Assembly (NCBI GenBank): GCA_012838225.1
Contig: DUPT01000034.1
Location: 1 to 50,766, forward strand
Source of the DNA: Tissierellia bacterium
GTDB lineage: Bacteria > Bacillota > Clostridia > Peptostreptococcales > Acidaminobacteraceae
Direction: 5' to 3'
Length of the DNA: 50,766 bases
The translations under genes were made by a program, and so were the position numbers. Positions 1-9,167 of the stretch are shown here, one piece after another. The stretch's first letter is position 1; every line of letters begins with the position of its first letter. The notes below the pieces were generated by a model that saw only the letters and a program-made list of their open reading frames with translations, did not search any database and was not told where the DNA came from.

Positions 1-24
1 CGGCTATTTGTGCTGTCTCGAAAC

Positions 25-70
25 AAGAAAAATCAGCTTATCTATCCCTTTGGGGACAAATAAGCTGATT
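25..70 (-). terminator. AT-rich hairpin, possible second terminator
   Basis: An 11-bp perfect inverted repeat (31-41 against 60-70) encloses an 18-nt loop that can itself pair (TCCC against GGGA). Read on the minus strand, the stem is followed by a T-rich run made from the A-rich bases at 25-30. It lies beyond the stronger hairpin at 196-223 and may be a back-up terminator, or may belong to a gene left of the window. Confidence 0.45.
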
Positions 71-195
71 CAATTCCTCTTGGGTCATGTTTGAGTCATG
101 ATGGTTATAGCTAACTTAATGACATTGCCCGTCCGGGTGGGTTTTCTTGTCTTCTATGTGATTCATGAATTTCATGAGTTGACATTCGTCGGATG

Positions 196-223
196 AAAAG
201 GAGGAAGCTTGGTGCTTCCTCCT
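196..223 (-). terminator. intrinsic terminator of the ABC transporter gene
   Basis: A perfect 10-bp stem (199-208 with 214-223) with a 5-nt loop lies 10 bases past the stop codon of the minus-strand ABC transporter. On the minus strand it is followed by TTTT (complement of 196-199). Confidence 0.85.
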
Positions 224-232
224 AAAGGATTT

Positions 233-2797
233 CTATTCTGTTCTTAGAGCAATGACCGGATCCTTGGTCGCTGCCATGCGAGAGGGGATAAGACCGGCCA
301 GGATCGTCAAGCCCAGACTGATCACCACCAGGAGAAAGGCGGCGCCTGGCGGTAGGAAGGCGATGTTTTGAGCTCCGCTTAGCCGCTCGATCAAGCGATT
401 GATCGGGACGGTCAGTAGGAGCGAGATGACAATGCCAAGTCCACCGGAGGCCAGACCGATCAGGGCAGTTTCGGCATTGAACACCCGGCTGATATCGCCC
501 TTGGAGGCACCGATGCTTCTAAGGATCCCGATCTCCTTTGTCCGCTCGAGGACGGAGATATAGGTGATGATGCCGATCATGATCGATGAAACGATCAGCG
601 AGATCGAGACAAAGCCGATCAAAAGATACGAGATGATATCGATGATGTCGGTGATCGAGGTGGTCATCAGACCGACCACGTCGGTATAGCCGATGACTTC
701 TTCGGTTCTATCCTGAACCGTTTTTTCATCATTGTATTGATCGATCAGATCCAGTACGAGCTGTCTGGAGTCAAAATCCGACAGGTAGAGACTGATCGAG
801 GACGGCTCCTCGGCCGAGACAAAGCCCAGGCGCTCCATCACGCTATCATACGTATCGGCCCGCTCGGCCCGGTAGCGACTAAGATAAGCCGATCGGTCGG
901 CGTCGGGCAGGAGTGATAGCTGAGCTTGTTCGGCCTCACTCATGGTCTCGATCACTTCATCATCCGTCAGCTCCGTCAGATCGACATAGGCAAGACCGGT
1001 CAGGACATTCTCCGAGGGCTTGCTTCGCTGGGCCTCGACGATCGGGGCATCGTCCAATCGATCGATCAAGTGATCGGTCAAGGCCTTGGGATAGGCGATG
1101 GTGCCGTTCAAGGCAGCGGCCGCCGCATCATCGACCGGGCGAATGATCCCGACGATCTCGACTAAGACCGCCTCGTCGAGATCGACGGATAGGGCCGACT
1201 CGTCCCGAAGCTCACTCCAGCCGTCTTCGGTGGCGATATAGTAGTCAAAGGGCTGAAGGATCCGGTACTGCTTCCCTAGGATCTCGCTGTAGGCAAAGCT
1301 TTGCGGCTCTTCGGCTTCGATCGTGATATCCTGATCGATCTGCTCACGCAGCTCCTCCAGCTTTGAAGGATCCTTCAATCCGATCTCATAGAGGGTGATA
1401 TCGCGGATGGTATTGTCCTGAGACACGACCAGCATCACCTCGGAGTGATCGGTCGGCCAACTGCCGGCTAAGAGCTCGTACTGCTCCTGAAGTCTGGTCG
1501 GATTGTCGATCAGCTCCGTCCAGGTCTGTGGGCTCATGCCGCTGGAAAGACGCATCTCATCAAACGGCGAGCCGGTGCTTTCACGAGTCTCACCTAGCAG
1601 GACATCGTCGCCGGCTGAGTCTTTGGTATAGACTGACATATCGAGCGGATAGCCGTACTGGATGTCGGTGGTGAGGTCGGTGATGGCCGAGGCATCGGGG
1701 GATTCAAGATACTGTTTAAAGGAAGCCAGATCGTTTTGGAACCGGTGGATCGTCCGATGCTTCAGGGTCGTGGCGGCGTCGCCGGCTTGATAGATCCGGT
1801 CGGTTTTGACCGGCTGGTCGGGTTCGTCGCCTCGAGTGGGAAACTCGCCCTGATTGGCTTCAAAATCGATCCCTGAGGCAGCCAAAGAGATTGGATAGGA
1901 TGAGAGCGTGTCGGCCTGCATCCGGTCGATATAGTCCTGAGCACCGCTTGAGAGCGAGAGGATAAGGGCGATGCCGATGATGCCGATACTGCCGGCAAAG
2001 GCCGTCAGGATGGTTCGGCCAAGCTTTGATTTGAGATTCGTGAAGCTAAGTGACAGTGCTGTCAGAAACGACATCCCGACGCGTTGTTTGGTCAGGGGCT
2101 TGGCTGTCAGCTCTTCGACCTCATAGGGATGGGTGTCGGAGGTGATCTCGCCATCATGGAGCGTTACGATCCGGGTAGCATACTCTTCGGCCAGCACCGG
2201 ATTATGGGTCACCATGATGACCAGTCGGTCGCGGGCGATCTCCTTTAGCAGGTCCATGATCTGGACACTGGTCTGTGAGTCGATGGCTCCGGTCGGTTCA
2301 TCCGCCAGCAGGATGGTCGGATCATTGATCAGCGCCCGGGCGATGGCGACCCGCTGCATCTGTCCGCCCGAGAGCTGATTCGGTCGTTTATGGATATGAT
2401 CGATCAAGCCGACCTTATCAAGCACCGTCTTGGCCCGCTCGCGCCGCTCGCTTCGGCTGATGCCGGCCAGGGTCAGCGCCAGTTCGACATTGGCAAGGAC
2501 CGATTGGTGGGGGATGAGATTATAGCTTTGAAAGACAAAGCCGATCGCCCGGTTGCGATAGGCGTCCCAGTCGCGGTCGCGGTACTGCTTGGTCGAGATG
2601 CCGTCGATGATCAGATTGCCCGAGGTATAGCGGTCAAGCCCGCCGATCAGATTGAGTAGGGTGGTCTTGCCGGAGCCACTCGGCCCGAGGATCGCAACAA
2701 ACTCATTGTCGCGAAAAGCGATTGAAACATCCTTCAGGGCGTCTTGGGTAAACTCCCCGGTGGTGTAGGTTTTAACGATGTGGTCTAAGCGGAGCAT
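233..2797 (-). CDS. ABC transporter, fused ATPase-FtsX-type permease
   Basis: An 854-aa fusion of an ABC ATPase and a MacB/FtsX-like permease. The ATPase occupies about residues 1-235: Walker A GPSGSGKTT at 38-46, signature LSGGQ at 142-146, Walker B ILLADEP at 162-168, then a switch histidine near 197. One membrane segment near 260-290 precedes a large extracytoplasmic part of roughly 430 residues, and three more segments follow at about 725-850 with the LERTKEIGILRSIGA motif typical of FtsX permeases. This is the MacB arrangement but with a larger external part. Such proteins usually export peptides or lipids or act mechanically on the envelope; no substrate can be read here. The ATG is preceded by GGAAGGAACC. 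The gene is monocistronic, diverges from hrcA and ends at a strong terminator. Confidence 0.88.
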   Translation of the reverse strand: MLRLDHIVKTYTTGEFTQDALKDVSIAFRDNEFVAILGPSGSGKTTLLNLIGGLDRYTSGNLIIDGISTKQYRDRDWDAYRNRAIGFVFQSYNLIPHQSVLANVELALTLAGISRSERRERAKTVLDKVGLIDHIHKRPNQLSGGQMQRVAIARALINDPTILLADEPTGAIDSQTSVQIMDLLKEIARDRLVIMVTHNPVLAEEYATRIVTLHDGEITSDTHPYEVEELTAKPLTKQRVGMSFLTALSLSFTNLKSKLGRTILTAFAGSIGIIGIALILSLSSGAQDYIDRMQADTLSSYPISLAASGIDFEANQGEFPTRGDEPDQPVKTDRIYQAGDAATTLKHRTIHRFQNDLASFKQYLESPDASAITDLTTDIQYGYPLDMSVYTKDSAGDDVLLGETRESTGSPFDEMRLSSGMSPQTWTELIDNPTRLQEQYELLAGSWPTDHSEVMLVVSQDNTIRDITLYEIGLKDPSKLEELREQIDQDITIEAEEPQSFAYSEILGKQYRILQPFDYYIATEDGWSELRDESALSVDLDEAVLVEIVGIIRPVDDAAAAALNGTIAYPKALTDHLIDRLDDAPIVEAQRSKPSENVLTGLAYVDLTELTDDEVIETMSEAEQAQLSLLPDADRSAYLSRYRAERADTYDSVMERLGFVSAEEPSSISLYLSDFDSRQLVLDLIDQYNDEKTVQDRTEEVIGYTDVVGLMTTSITDIIDIISYLLIGFVSISLIVSSIMIGIITYISVLERTKEIGILRSIGASKGDISRVFNAETALIGLASGGLGIVISLLLTVPINRLIERLSGAQNIAFLPPGAAFLLVVISLGLTILAGLIPSRMAATKDPVIALRTE

Positions 2798-2891
2798 AGG
2801 TTCCTTCCTTTAATTGTTATAGATTGAATATACCCGATACCGTCTCTCTAGAATATCATAATTCGTTCATGACTTGGCCGGAATAAAACAC

Positions 2892-2919
2892 TTGACAAGC
2901 GGCTTAAAAGGGTTATAAT
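2892..2919 (+). promoter_or_regulatory. sigma-A promoter of the hrcA operon
   Basis: TTGACA at 2892-2897 and TATAAT at 2914-2919, both perfect consensus hexamers, are 16 bp apart. The expected start of transcription, about 2926, falls inside the CIRCE operator. Confidence 0.9.
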
Positions 2920-2923
2920 AGTA

Positions 2924-2950
2924 TTAGCACTAAATAAGAAAGAGTGCTAA
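2924..2950 (+). promoter_or_regulatory. CIRCE operator (HrcA binding site)
   Basis: A 9-9-9 inverted repeat: left arm TTAGCACTA (2924-2932), 9-nt spacer, right arm GAGTGCTAA (2942-2950). It differs from the consensus arm TTAGCACTC only at the innermost left base. It covers the transcription start and ends 11 nt before the hrcA ATG, so bound HrcA would block initiation of the whole heat-shock operon. Confidence 0.95.
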
Positions 2951-2961
2951 CAGGAGGATAA

Positions 2962-3981
2962 ATGATTACATCCCGACAAATTGAATTACTCCGTCTGATC
3001 GTGGATGCCTTCATTGAAACAGGCCTGCCGGTCGGATCGAGGACACTGTCCAAACAACCGAAAATGCCGTATTCTCCCGCCACCATCCGAAACGACATGG
3101 CGGATCTCGAGGAGTTTGGTCTGATCATCCAGCCTCATGTCAGTGCCGGTCGCATCCCGTCTCAAACGGGTCTGCGCTACTATGTGGATGAGCTGCTCCA
3201 GGCGGTCACCCGAGAAGCCCGGATCGAAGAGACGGTCCGGTCCCTCTTGACGAAGGATCTTCAGCAGGAAGCCGTGCTCGAAAAGGCCATCCAACTGCTG
3301 CGCGATCTGACCGGGATGACGGCGCTGGTGACGATGCCGGCTTTCAATAAAAGTAAGCTCGTCAATCTCAAGCTGATCCGGGTCGATTCGACGAGGTTGT
3401 TGATGGTTTTGGTGAGTGATGCCGGGGACGTCCGGCCGATCGAGCTCAAGAACAATAATACCGACCAAGCCGAACTCGACCAATTGTCTCAGATCCTATT
3501 GGATAAGTTTCTCGATCAAACGATCGAACAGATCTCTGTCCGTCAGGTCCAGCAGCTAAAGAATGAGCTGCCGGCCTCGGCCGAGATCATCGACTACCTG
3601 ATCCCAAAGCTACGCGGCGGGCTCAAGCAGCTCGAAAAGACTCACCTGATGATCTGTGGCATCGATCAGCTGTTGCAATACGGCAGTTTTTCCGATATGG
3701 ATGAGGCGATGAAGCTGGTCCAGCTGTTTGAAACACCGGAGGAGGTGTTAAAGCTGATCGACTTCGACAAAGGGTTGACGGCGATCCGGATCGGTCAGGA
3801 GATCGGTCAGGAGCAGTTGGAACAATTCTCGATCGTCAAAACGGAATACCGTTATTCACCGACTGAGCGGGGTACTATCGGATTAGTTGGACCGATCCGA
3901 ATGAACTATTCCAAAGCCATCTATCTGTTAGAAACGGTCCAGGCAACCATCACTCAATTATTTTCCGGCATTCACTTATAG
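2962..3981 (+). CDS. hrcA: heat-inducible transcription repressor HrcA
   Basis: 339 aa, normal for the family. The N-terminus (about 1-70) is a winged helix-turn-helix with the family pattern TSRQIELLRLIVDAFIETG followed by YSPATIRNDMADLEEFGLI. The central and C-terminal parts match the HrcA GAF-like dimerisation and sensing region, ending with IGLVGPIRMNY. It represses class I heat-shock genes through CIRCE, and the operator directly upstream means it controls its own operon; in this family GroE normally keeps it active. The ATG is 5 nt after AGGAGG. grpE follows after 8 nt. Confidence 0.96.
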   Translation: MITSRQIELLRLIVDAFIETGLPVGSRTLSKQPKMPYSPATIRNDMADLEEFGLIIQPHVSAGRIPSQTGLRYYVDELLQAVTREARIEETVRSLLTKDLQQEAVLEKAIQLLRDLTGMTALVTMPAFNKSKLVNLKLIRVDSTRLLMVLVSDAGDVRPIELKNNNTDQAELDQLSQILLDKFLDQTIEQISVRQVQQLKNELPASAEIIDYLIPKLRGGLKQLEKTHLMICGIDQLLQYGSFSDMDEAMKLVQLFETPEEVLKLIDFDKGLTAIRIGQEIGQEQLEQFSIVKTEYRYSPTERGTIGLVGPIRMNYSKAIYLLETVQATITQLFSGIHL

Positions 3982-3989
3982 GAGGAGCT

Positions 3990-4526
3990 GTGCCCAAGAA
4001 GAAACATGAACCGGACATCGAAGACACCCAAGTCGATGACACCGAAACGAACGAACAAACCGAAGACGTCATCGAGCAACCCGATCCACTCAAGGAGCTG
4101 ACGGACGAAAACGACAAGCTCAAGGATCAATTGCTCCGGGCTCAGGCCGAGCTGCAAAACTATCGCAAGCGGGTCGAGCGGGAGAAAAATGATATCTACC
4201 GCTTTGCCAATGAAAAGTATCTGTCGGATTTTCTGAATGTGGTCGATACGATCGACCGGGCCAAGATCATGATGATCGATACCACCGACACCGTGACCGT
4301 CAGCGACGGGATCGAATTGATCCAAAAACAGATCAATGAGTTTTTGGACCGCCAAGGCGTCAAGGCCATCACGGCCCTCGATCAACCGTTCGATCACAAC
4401 CTGCACCACGCCGTCTTATCGGAGGAATCGGATAAGGGCGAGGGCATCGTACTTGAAGAACTGCAAAAAGGCTATACCTTAAACGACAAAATCCTGCGAC
4501 CCTCGATGGTCAAAGTATCTAAATAG
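3990..4526 (+). CDS. grpE: nucleotide exchange factor GrpE
   Basis: 178 aa. It releases ADP from DnaK during the chaperone cycle. An acidic, disordered N-terminus (about 1-35) leads into a long coiled coil (about 40-95, containing [19 protein letters not shown]) and then the beta-domain that contacts DnaK, ending [19 protein letters not shown]. The start is GTG, with GGAGGAG just ahead; no better ATG exists in frame. It lies between hrcA and dnaK with gaps of only 8 nt, so it is co-transcribed under CIRCE. Confidence 0.95.
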   Translation: MPKKKHEPDIEDTQVDDTETNEQTEDVIEQPDPLKELTDENDKLKDQLLRAQAELQNYRKRVEREKNDIYRFANEKYLSDFLNVVDTIDRAKIMMIDTTDTVTVSDGIELIQKQINEFLDRQGVKAITALDQPFDHNLHHAVLSEESDKGEGIVLEELQKGYTLNDKILRPSMVKVSK

Positions 4527-4534
4527 GAGGACAC

Positions 4535-6370
4535 ATGAGTAAAATAATCGGAATTGACTTAGGAACGACTAACTCCGTCGTCGCTGTCATGGAGGGCGGC
4601 GAGGTCAAGATCATCCCGAATGCCGAGGGGAATCGAACGACCCCATCGATCGTGGCATTCACCAAAAGCGGCGAGCGTCTGGTGGGTGAGACCGCCAAGC
4701 GTCAGGCCGTGACCAATCCGGACCGGACCATTGCCAGTATCAAACGGGAAATGGGTTCTGACTGGAAAAAGAATATCGATGGCAAGGACTGGACGCCGCA
4801 GGAAATTTCGGCTTTGGTCCTGGCCAAACTGAAGGCCGATGCCGAAAGCTATCTGGGTGAAAAGATCACCAAAGCCGTCATCACGACCCCGGCTTACTTT
4901 ACCGACTCGCAGCGTCAAGCCACCAAGGACGCCGGTCTGATCGCCGGACTCGATGTCCAGCGGATCATCAATGAGCCGACGGCCGCATCGCTGGCCTATG
5001 GGATGGATAAGGCCGATCAGAATAAAAAGATCCTGGTCTTTGACCTGGGCGGCGGCACCTTTGACGTCTCGCTGCTAGAGATCGGAGACGGGGTGTTTGA
5101 AGTTCTGGCCACCAATGGCAACAACCACCTCGGCGGCGATGACTTCGATGAAAAGATCATGGACTGGCTGATCGAGCGCTTCGAAAACGAACACAAGATC
5201 AACCTCCGCACCGCCGGTGGTGAGAGTGAGCGCCTCAGCGCCATGCAGCGACTAAAAGAAGCGGCTGAGAAGGCGAAGAAGGAATTGTCGACCACGCAAA
5301 CGACCAATATCAACCTGCCCTTTATCACGGTCGGACCGGATGGACCGCTCCATATGGATATCGATCTGACCCGGGCGAAGTTCAATCAATTGACCGAAGA
5401 TCTGGTCAAGAAGACCGAAGGCCCGATGAAGGCCGCCCTAAAAGACAGTGGTCTCAAAGAAGCCGATATCGATGATGTCATCCTGGTCGGCGGATCGACC
5501 CGGATCCCGGCGGTCCAAGAAGCCGTCCGAAAGATCATCAATAAAGAGCCGCACAAGGGCGTCAACCCCGATGAAGCGGTCGCAGCCGGAGCGGCCATCC
5601 AAGCCGGTGTTCTGGCCGGAGATGTCCACGATGTGCTGCTGCTTGATGTGACACCGCTTTCACTGGGGATCGAGACCATGGGCAATGTCTTTACCAAGCT
5701 GATCGAGCGCAATACCACGATCCCGACTCGTAAGAGTCAGATCTTCTCGACTGCGGCTGATAATCAACCGGCCGTCGATGTCCATGTCCTGCAGGGCGAG
5801 CGCGCCATGGCCAGTGACAACGTGACGCTTGGCCGCTTCCAATTGGACGGTATTCCGCCGGCTCGCCGCGGTACACCTCAGATCGAAGTATCGTTTGACA
5901 TCGATGCCAACGGGATCGTCCATGTCACCGCCAAAGACCTTGGCACCGGCAAAGAACAATCGATCAATATCACCGCCAGCGCCAATCTGACCGATGATGA
6001 GATCCAAAAGAAGGTCCGTGAAGCCGAGGAGTATGCCGAGCAAGACAAGCTGAAAAAGGATCTGGCAGAGAGCCGAAACCAAGCCGACAGCCTGGTTTAT
6101 GAATCGGAGAAAATGCTGCGCGATCTGGGTGATGATGTCACCGCCGATGAGAAAAAGTCGGTCGAAGACAAAATCGCCGCCTTGAAATCTGCCCTCGAGT
6201 CTGATAATCTAGATGCGATCAAGCAAGCGATCGAAGGCCTCAATGACGCCAATCAACCGATCGCCCAGAAGATGTATCAAAAAGCTTCGGCCGAAGAGTC
6301 TCAATCCGCCGGCCCGGCGCCCGAGGATGAAGTCAAAGAAGCCGAGTACGAAACTGTTGACGAGGAATAG
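4535..6370 (+). CDS. dnaK: molecular chaperone DnaK (Hsp70)
   Basis: 611 aa, full length. The N-terminal actin-like ATPase (about 1-365) shows [26 protein letters not shown] and the [11 protein letters not shown] motif; the linker and peptide-binding domain follow ([11 protein letters not shown]) and then a helical lid. The tail is acidic ([10 protein letters not shown]). It folds and protects proteins with DnaJ and GrpE in the cytoplasm. It follows grpE by 8 nt with AGGAGG before the ATG. A hairpin covers its stop codon and may lower transcription into dnaJ. Confidence 0.98.
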   Translation: MSKIIGIDLGTTNSVVAVMEGGEVKIIPNAEGNRTTPSIVAFTKSGERLVGETAKRQAVTNPDRTIASIKREMGSDWKKNIDGKDWTPQEISALVLAKLKADAESYLGEKITKAVITTPAYFTDSQRQATKDAGLIAGLDVQRIINEPTAASLAYGMDKADQNKKILVFDLGGGTFDVSLLEIGDGVFEVLATNGNNHLGGDDFDEKIMDWLIERFENEHKINLRTAGGESERLSAMQRLKEAAEKAKKELSTTQTTNINLPFITVGPDGPLHMDIDLTRAKFNQLTEDLVKKTEGPMKAALKDSGLKEADIDDVILVGGSTRIPAVQEAVRKIINKEPHKGVNPDEAVAAGAAIQAGVLAGDVHDVLLLDVTPLSLGIETMGNVFTKLIERNTTIPTRKSQIFSTAADNQPAVDVHVLQGERAMASDNVTLGRFQLDGIPPARRGTPQIEVSFDIDANGIVHVTAKDLGTGKEQSINITASANLTDDEIQKKVREAEEYAEQDKLKKDLAESRNQADSLVYESEKMLRDLGDDVTADEKKSVEDKIAALKSALESDNLDAIKQAIEGLNDANQPIAQKMYQKASAEESQSAGPAPEDEVKEAEYETVDEE

Positions 6371-6389
6371 ACGAAAGTCTATTCCTTTT
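6363..6389 (+). terminator. hairpin across the dnaK stop codon, attenuator-like
   Basis: A 10-bp stem (6363-6372 with 6377-6386) closed by a GAAA tetraloop is followed by TTTTA. The left arm contains the dnaK TAG (6368-6370). It looks like an intrinsic terminator but lies within the operon, so partial termination or 3'-end protection of dnaK mRNA is likely. No promoter for dnaJ was recognised in the 26 nt that follow. Confidence 0.7.
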
Positions 6390-6412
6390 ATAAGGAAGTC
6401 TAGGAAACCCTC

Positions 6413-7564
6413 ATGGCAAAAAGAGATTACTACGAAGTTCTCGGGCTGGAGCGATCCGCCGATGAGAAAGCAATCAAGTCTGCTTTTCGCAAGCAGGCAA
6501 TGAAATATCATCCCGACAAAAATCCCGGTGATAAAGAAGCCGAGGCCAAGTTCAAAGAAGTCAACGAAGCCTACGAGATCCTCAGCCATCCGGAGAAGAA
6601 GGCGCGGTATGATCAGTTTGGCCATGCCGGGGTAGATCCTTCGGCCGCCGGTCCCACCGGTCCCGGTTTTGAAGGGTTCGATCCCTTCAGTGGCTTTGGT
6701 GATATCTTCAGTGAGTTCTTTGGCGGCGCGCAAGCCGGCGGAGGCTTCACCGGTGGCGGCGGCTCCTATCGCCGGGTCCGACCGGGGGCTGATGTCGACG
6801 TTGAGGTGAAGCTGAGCTTTATGGAGGCCGTCAAGGGCACCTCCAAGGAGTTCACCTTCTACCGCTTAGACACCTGTCCCACCTGTGATGGCTCGGGCGC
6901 CAAGCCCGGCACATCGACTGCCACCTGCTCGACCTGTCAGGGCAGCGGTCAGGTGAGATATTCTCAGCGGACATTGTTCGGCGAAGCCGTCTCGGTGGCG
7001 GAATGCAGCACCTGTCACGGCAGCGGACAAGTCCCCCAGGAGCCGTGTGAGACGTGTAACGGCAAGGGAAAGGTCCGGCGTAAAAAGACGCTCAAGGTCA
7101 ATGTACCGGCCGGCGTCGACACCGGCAATGTCCTGACCGTTCAAGGGGAAGGCGATATCGGAGAGCCGGGCGCCCCCAAGGGCGATGTCCGGGTCCACTT
7201 CCGAGTCGAGCCGCATAAGACCTTCCGGAGAGAGGGGCCCCATATCCATCAGGAGGTCCATGTGACCTTCCCTCAGGCCACCCTGGGCGATGAGGTCGAA
7301 CTCGAGACCCTTGATGGCCGAATCAAATTCAAGATTGCGCCCGGTACCCAAAGCGGCACCGTCCGTAAGATCACCGGCGGCGGCATCACCAACCTCCACG
7401 GCTACGGCAAGGGCGATCACTATATCACGATCATCGTCGATACGCCGACCAAGTTCACCGAGAAGCAGCGCGATCTGTTGATCGAGCTGTCGAAGACGAT
7501 GGGCGATGCCGATGCCAAAGACAACCGTACCTTTTTTGACAAAGTCAAAGATGTGATCAGCTAA
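6413..7564 (+). CDS. dnaJ: co-chaperone DnaJ (Hsp40)
   Basis: 383 aa, class I Hsp40 that stimulates DnaK ATPase and delivers substrates. The J domain (about 1-70) has HPD at 33-35. A Gly/Phe-rich linker follows (about 75-125), then a zinc-binding domain with four CxxCxGxG repeats ([32 protein letters not shown]) and the C-terminal substrate domains. It is 42 nt downstream of dnaK beyond a hairpin and is itself followed by a terminator, so it closes the core heat-shock unit. Confidence 0.97.
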   Translation: MAKRDYYEVLGLERSADEKAIKSAFRKQAMKYHPDKNPGDKEAEAKFKEVNEAYEILSHPEKKARYDQFGHAGVDPSAAGPTGPGFEGFDPFSGFGDIFSEFFGGAQAGGGFTGGGGSYRRVRPGADVDVEVKLSFMEAVKGTSKEFTFYRLDTCPTCDGSGAKPGTSTATCSTCQGSGQVRYSQRTLFGEAVSVAECSTCHGSGQVPQEPCETCNGKGKVRRKKTLKVNVPAGVDTGNVLTVQGEGDIGEPGAPKGDVRVHFRVEPHKTFRREGPHIHQEVHVTFPQATLGDEVELETLDGRIKFKIAPGTQSGTVRKITGGGITNLHGYGKGDHYITIIVDTPTKFTEKQRDLLIELSKTMGDADAKDNRTFFDKVKDVIS

Positions 7565-7589
7565 GGAGTTCCTCGGGAACTCCTTTTTT
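7563..7589 (+). terminator. intrinsic terminator after dnaJ
   Basis: A 10-bp perfect stem (7563-7572 with 7576-7585), 3-nt loop, and a run of six T (7584-7589). The stem begins on the second base of the dnaJ stop codon (7562-7564). prmA starts 15 nt further on, so some read-through is probable. Confidence 0.85.
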
Positions 7590-7603
7590 CCCTGGAGAAG
7601 AAT

Positions 7604-8482
7604 ATGAAACACCTCGTGCTACACGTCAGCCATGAAGCAGCGGCTTGGTTTGAAGAAATCCTCAGCGGCTATGATATCTCGGGGCTGAGTATCGAAAATG
7701 ATCAGGACCCGGCCTATACCGAGCTCGATTGGCACTGGGATGAGGCCTTGATCCCGCCGGCTCAAGACGATGTTAGGATCCTCGTCTATGGCAATCAGGC
7801 CATCCTTGAGCAGATCAAATCGGAGTTGGCCGATCGAATCATCCGTTGGCACTGGGCCGAGCAGCCGGATGAAAACTGGATGCAGAAGTGGATGGATGAG
7901 TTCCGAGGCTTTGCGGTGGGTGAGACGCTCTATGTCCAACCGGTGCACGATCAGCCCAGTCCCGATCGGATCAACCTCATCATCCAAGCCGGCATGGCCT
8001 TTGGTACCGGGACGCATGAGACCACCATGGGCTGCCTGGAAGCGCTGGAGAAATACATCCGGCCCGAGGATCAGGTGATCGATATCGGCAGCGGCTCGGG
8101 TATACTCAGTATTGCCGCCATCAAGCTCGGGGCTGCGGCTGTCCGAGCGGTCGAGATCGATCCGACGGCACTGGCCAATGCGGCTGAGAATCGGCGCTTA
8201 AACGGAGTCGAACGAGTGATCGAGCAATACAATGGCGACCTGGCCAAAGACCTGAGTCAGCCGTGCCATTTGATGGTCGCCAATATCCTCCCCGAGGTCC
8301 TATTGAGGCTGGTCGGTGATGCCAAGCGGCTCATTATAGCCGGCGGCTATCTCATCCTATCGGGGATCATTTCGAAGCGAGTCGACGAGTTGCTTGCGGC
8401 CTATGACCACGGCTTTAGGCTGGTGGAGATCATTACCAAAGGAGACTGGAATACGCTGGTATTTCAAAGACAAGATGCATAG
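7604..8482 (+). CDS. prmA: ribosomal protein L11 methyltransferase PrmA
   Basis: 292 aa. It transfers methyl groups from SAM to lysines and the N-terminus of ribosomal protein L11. The C-terminal half is a Rossmann methyltransferase with FGTGTHETT near residue 133 and DIGSGSGILSIAAIKLGA as SAM-binding motif I, followed by the acidic EIDPTAL loop and VANILPEVLL. The N-terminal part matches the L11-recognition domain. It follows dnaJ as in many Firmicutes and overlaps rsmE by 8 bp. Confidence 0.95.
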   Translation: MKHLVLHVSHEAAAWFEEILSGYDISGLSIENDQDPAYTELDWHWDEALIPPAQDDVRILVYGNQAILEQIKSELADRIIRWHWAEQPDENWMQKWMDEFRGFAVGETLYVQPVHDQPSPDRINLIIQAGMAFGTGTHETTMGCLEALEKYIRPEDQVIDIGSGSGILSIAAIKLGAAAVRAVEIDPTALANAAENRRLNGVERVIEQYNGDLAKDLSQPCHLMVANILPEVLLRLVGDAKRLIIAGGYLILSGIISKRVDELLAAYDHGFRLVEIITKGDWNTLVFQRQDA

Positions 8483-9167
8483 ATTTTTTATTGACCGACT
8501 GGAATCGGATCAGCTGATCGTCACGGATCCGGTCGACGTCCATCAGCTGAAAAAAGTCGTCCGGGTGCGACCGGGTGAGCCGGTGGAGCTGGTCTATCAG
8601 GAAAAGCTCTACCTCGGTGAGCTGATGGAGGTCGGCCGGGAGGCAATCTTTAAGCAGCTTAAAGAGCAGGCGGTCGAGGACTCCGGGGTGAGGATCAGCT
8701 TGATCCAGGGATATCCGAAGGGCTCAAAGATGAGTGAGATTTTGATGCATGGCACCGAGTGCGGGATCGAGCATTTTGTGATTGCGCAGATGGATCGGTC
8801 GATCGCTCGGCTCGATCCGACAAAAAGAGACCGGTATGAGCGGATCGTCAAGGACGCCGCCAAGCAGTCGAAGCGCTTAAGCATTCCGAGAATATCGTTT
8901 GAGGAGCTCTCAGGGATAGATTTCTCGCAGTATGATCGGGTCTATTTTCTATTTGAGGGCTCGAAGACACCGCTGGCGACCGATAGCACCGACCGTTCGA
9001 TCGCCCTGGTGATCGGCCCCGAGGGCGGTTTTTCCGATCAAGAAATCGACCTTCTGCGTTCGTTGCCAAATGTTGCTGAAGCCACCCTGGGACAGAGGAT
9101 CTATCGGACGGAGACGGCGGGCCTGGTGGCCTGTGTCATCATCCGTGACCGGTTGGAGGCAAGATGA
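8475..9167 (+). CDS. rsmE: 16S rRNA (uracil-1498-N3) methyltransferase RsmE
   Basis: 230 aa, SPOUT-class methyltransferase for U1498 in the decoding region of 16S rRNA. The ATG at 8475 (MHRFFIDRL) is chosen because family members begin this way; a longer frame from 8394 only reads through the end of prmA. A PUA-like N-terminal domain is followed by the knotted SAM-binding part with IGPEGGFSDQEI and the final LGQRIYRTETAGL. The gene overlaps prmA by 8 bp and mtaB by 4 bp (ATGA), indicating translational coupling. Confidence 0.94.
   Translation: MHRFFIDRLESDQLIVTDPVDVHQLKKVVRVRPGEPVELVYQEKLYLGELMEVGREAIFKQLKEQAVEDSGVRISLIQGYPKGSKMSEILMHGTECGIEHFVIAQMDRSIARLDPTKRDRYERIVKDAAKQSKRLSIPRISFEELSGIDFSQYDRVYFLFEGSKTPLATDSTDRSIALVIGPEGGFSDQEIDLLRSLPNVAEATLGQRIYRTETAGLVACVIIRDRLEAR

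Larger units (their letters stand above)
1..232. other. intergenic region with minus-strand terminators
   Basis: No convincing ORF is visible here. The stretch holds two clear inverted repeats, listed separately, both suited to stop leftward transcription of the ABC transporter gene. A weaker GC-rich element (CCC at 128-130 against GGG at 135-137, followed by TTTT at 142-145) could end a rightward transcript entering from outside the window, but the stem is too short to be sure. Confidence 0.5.
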
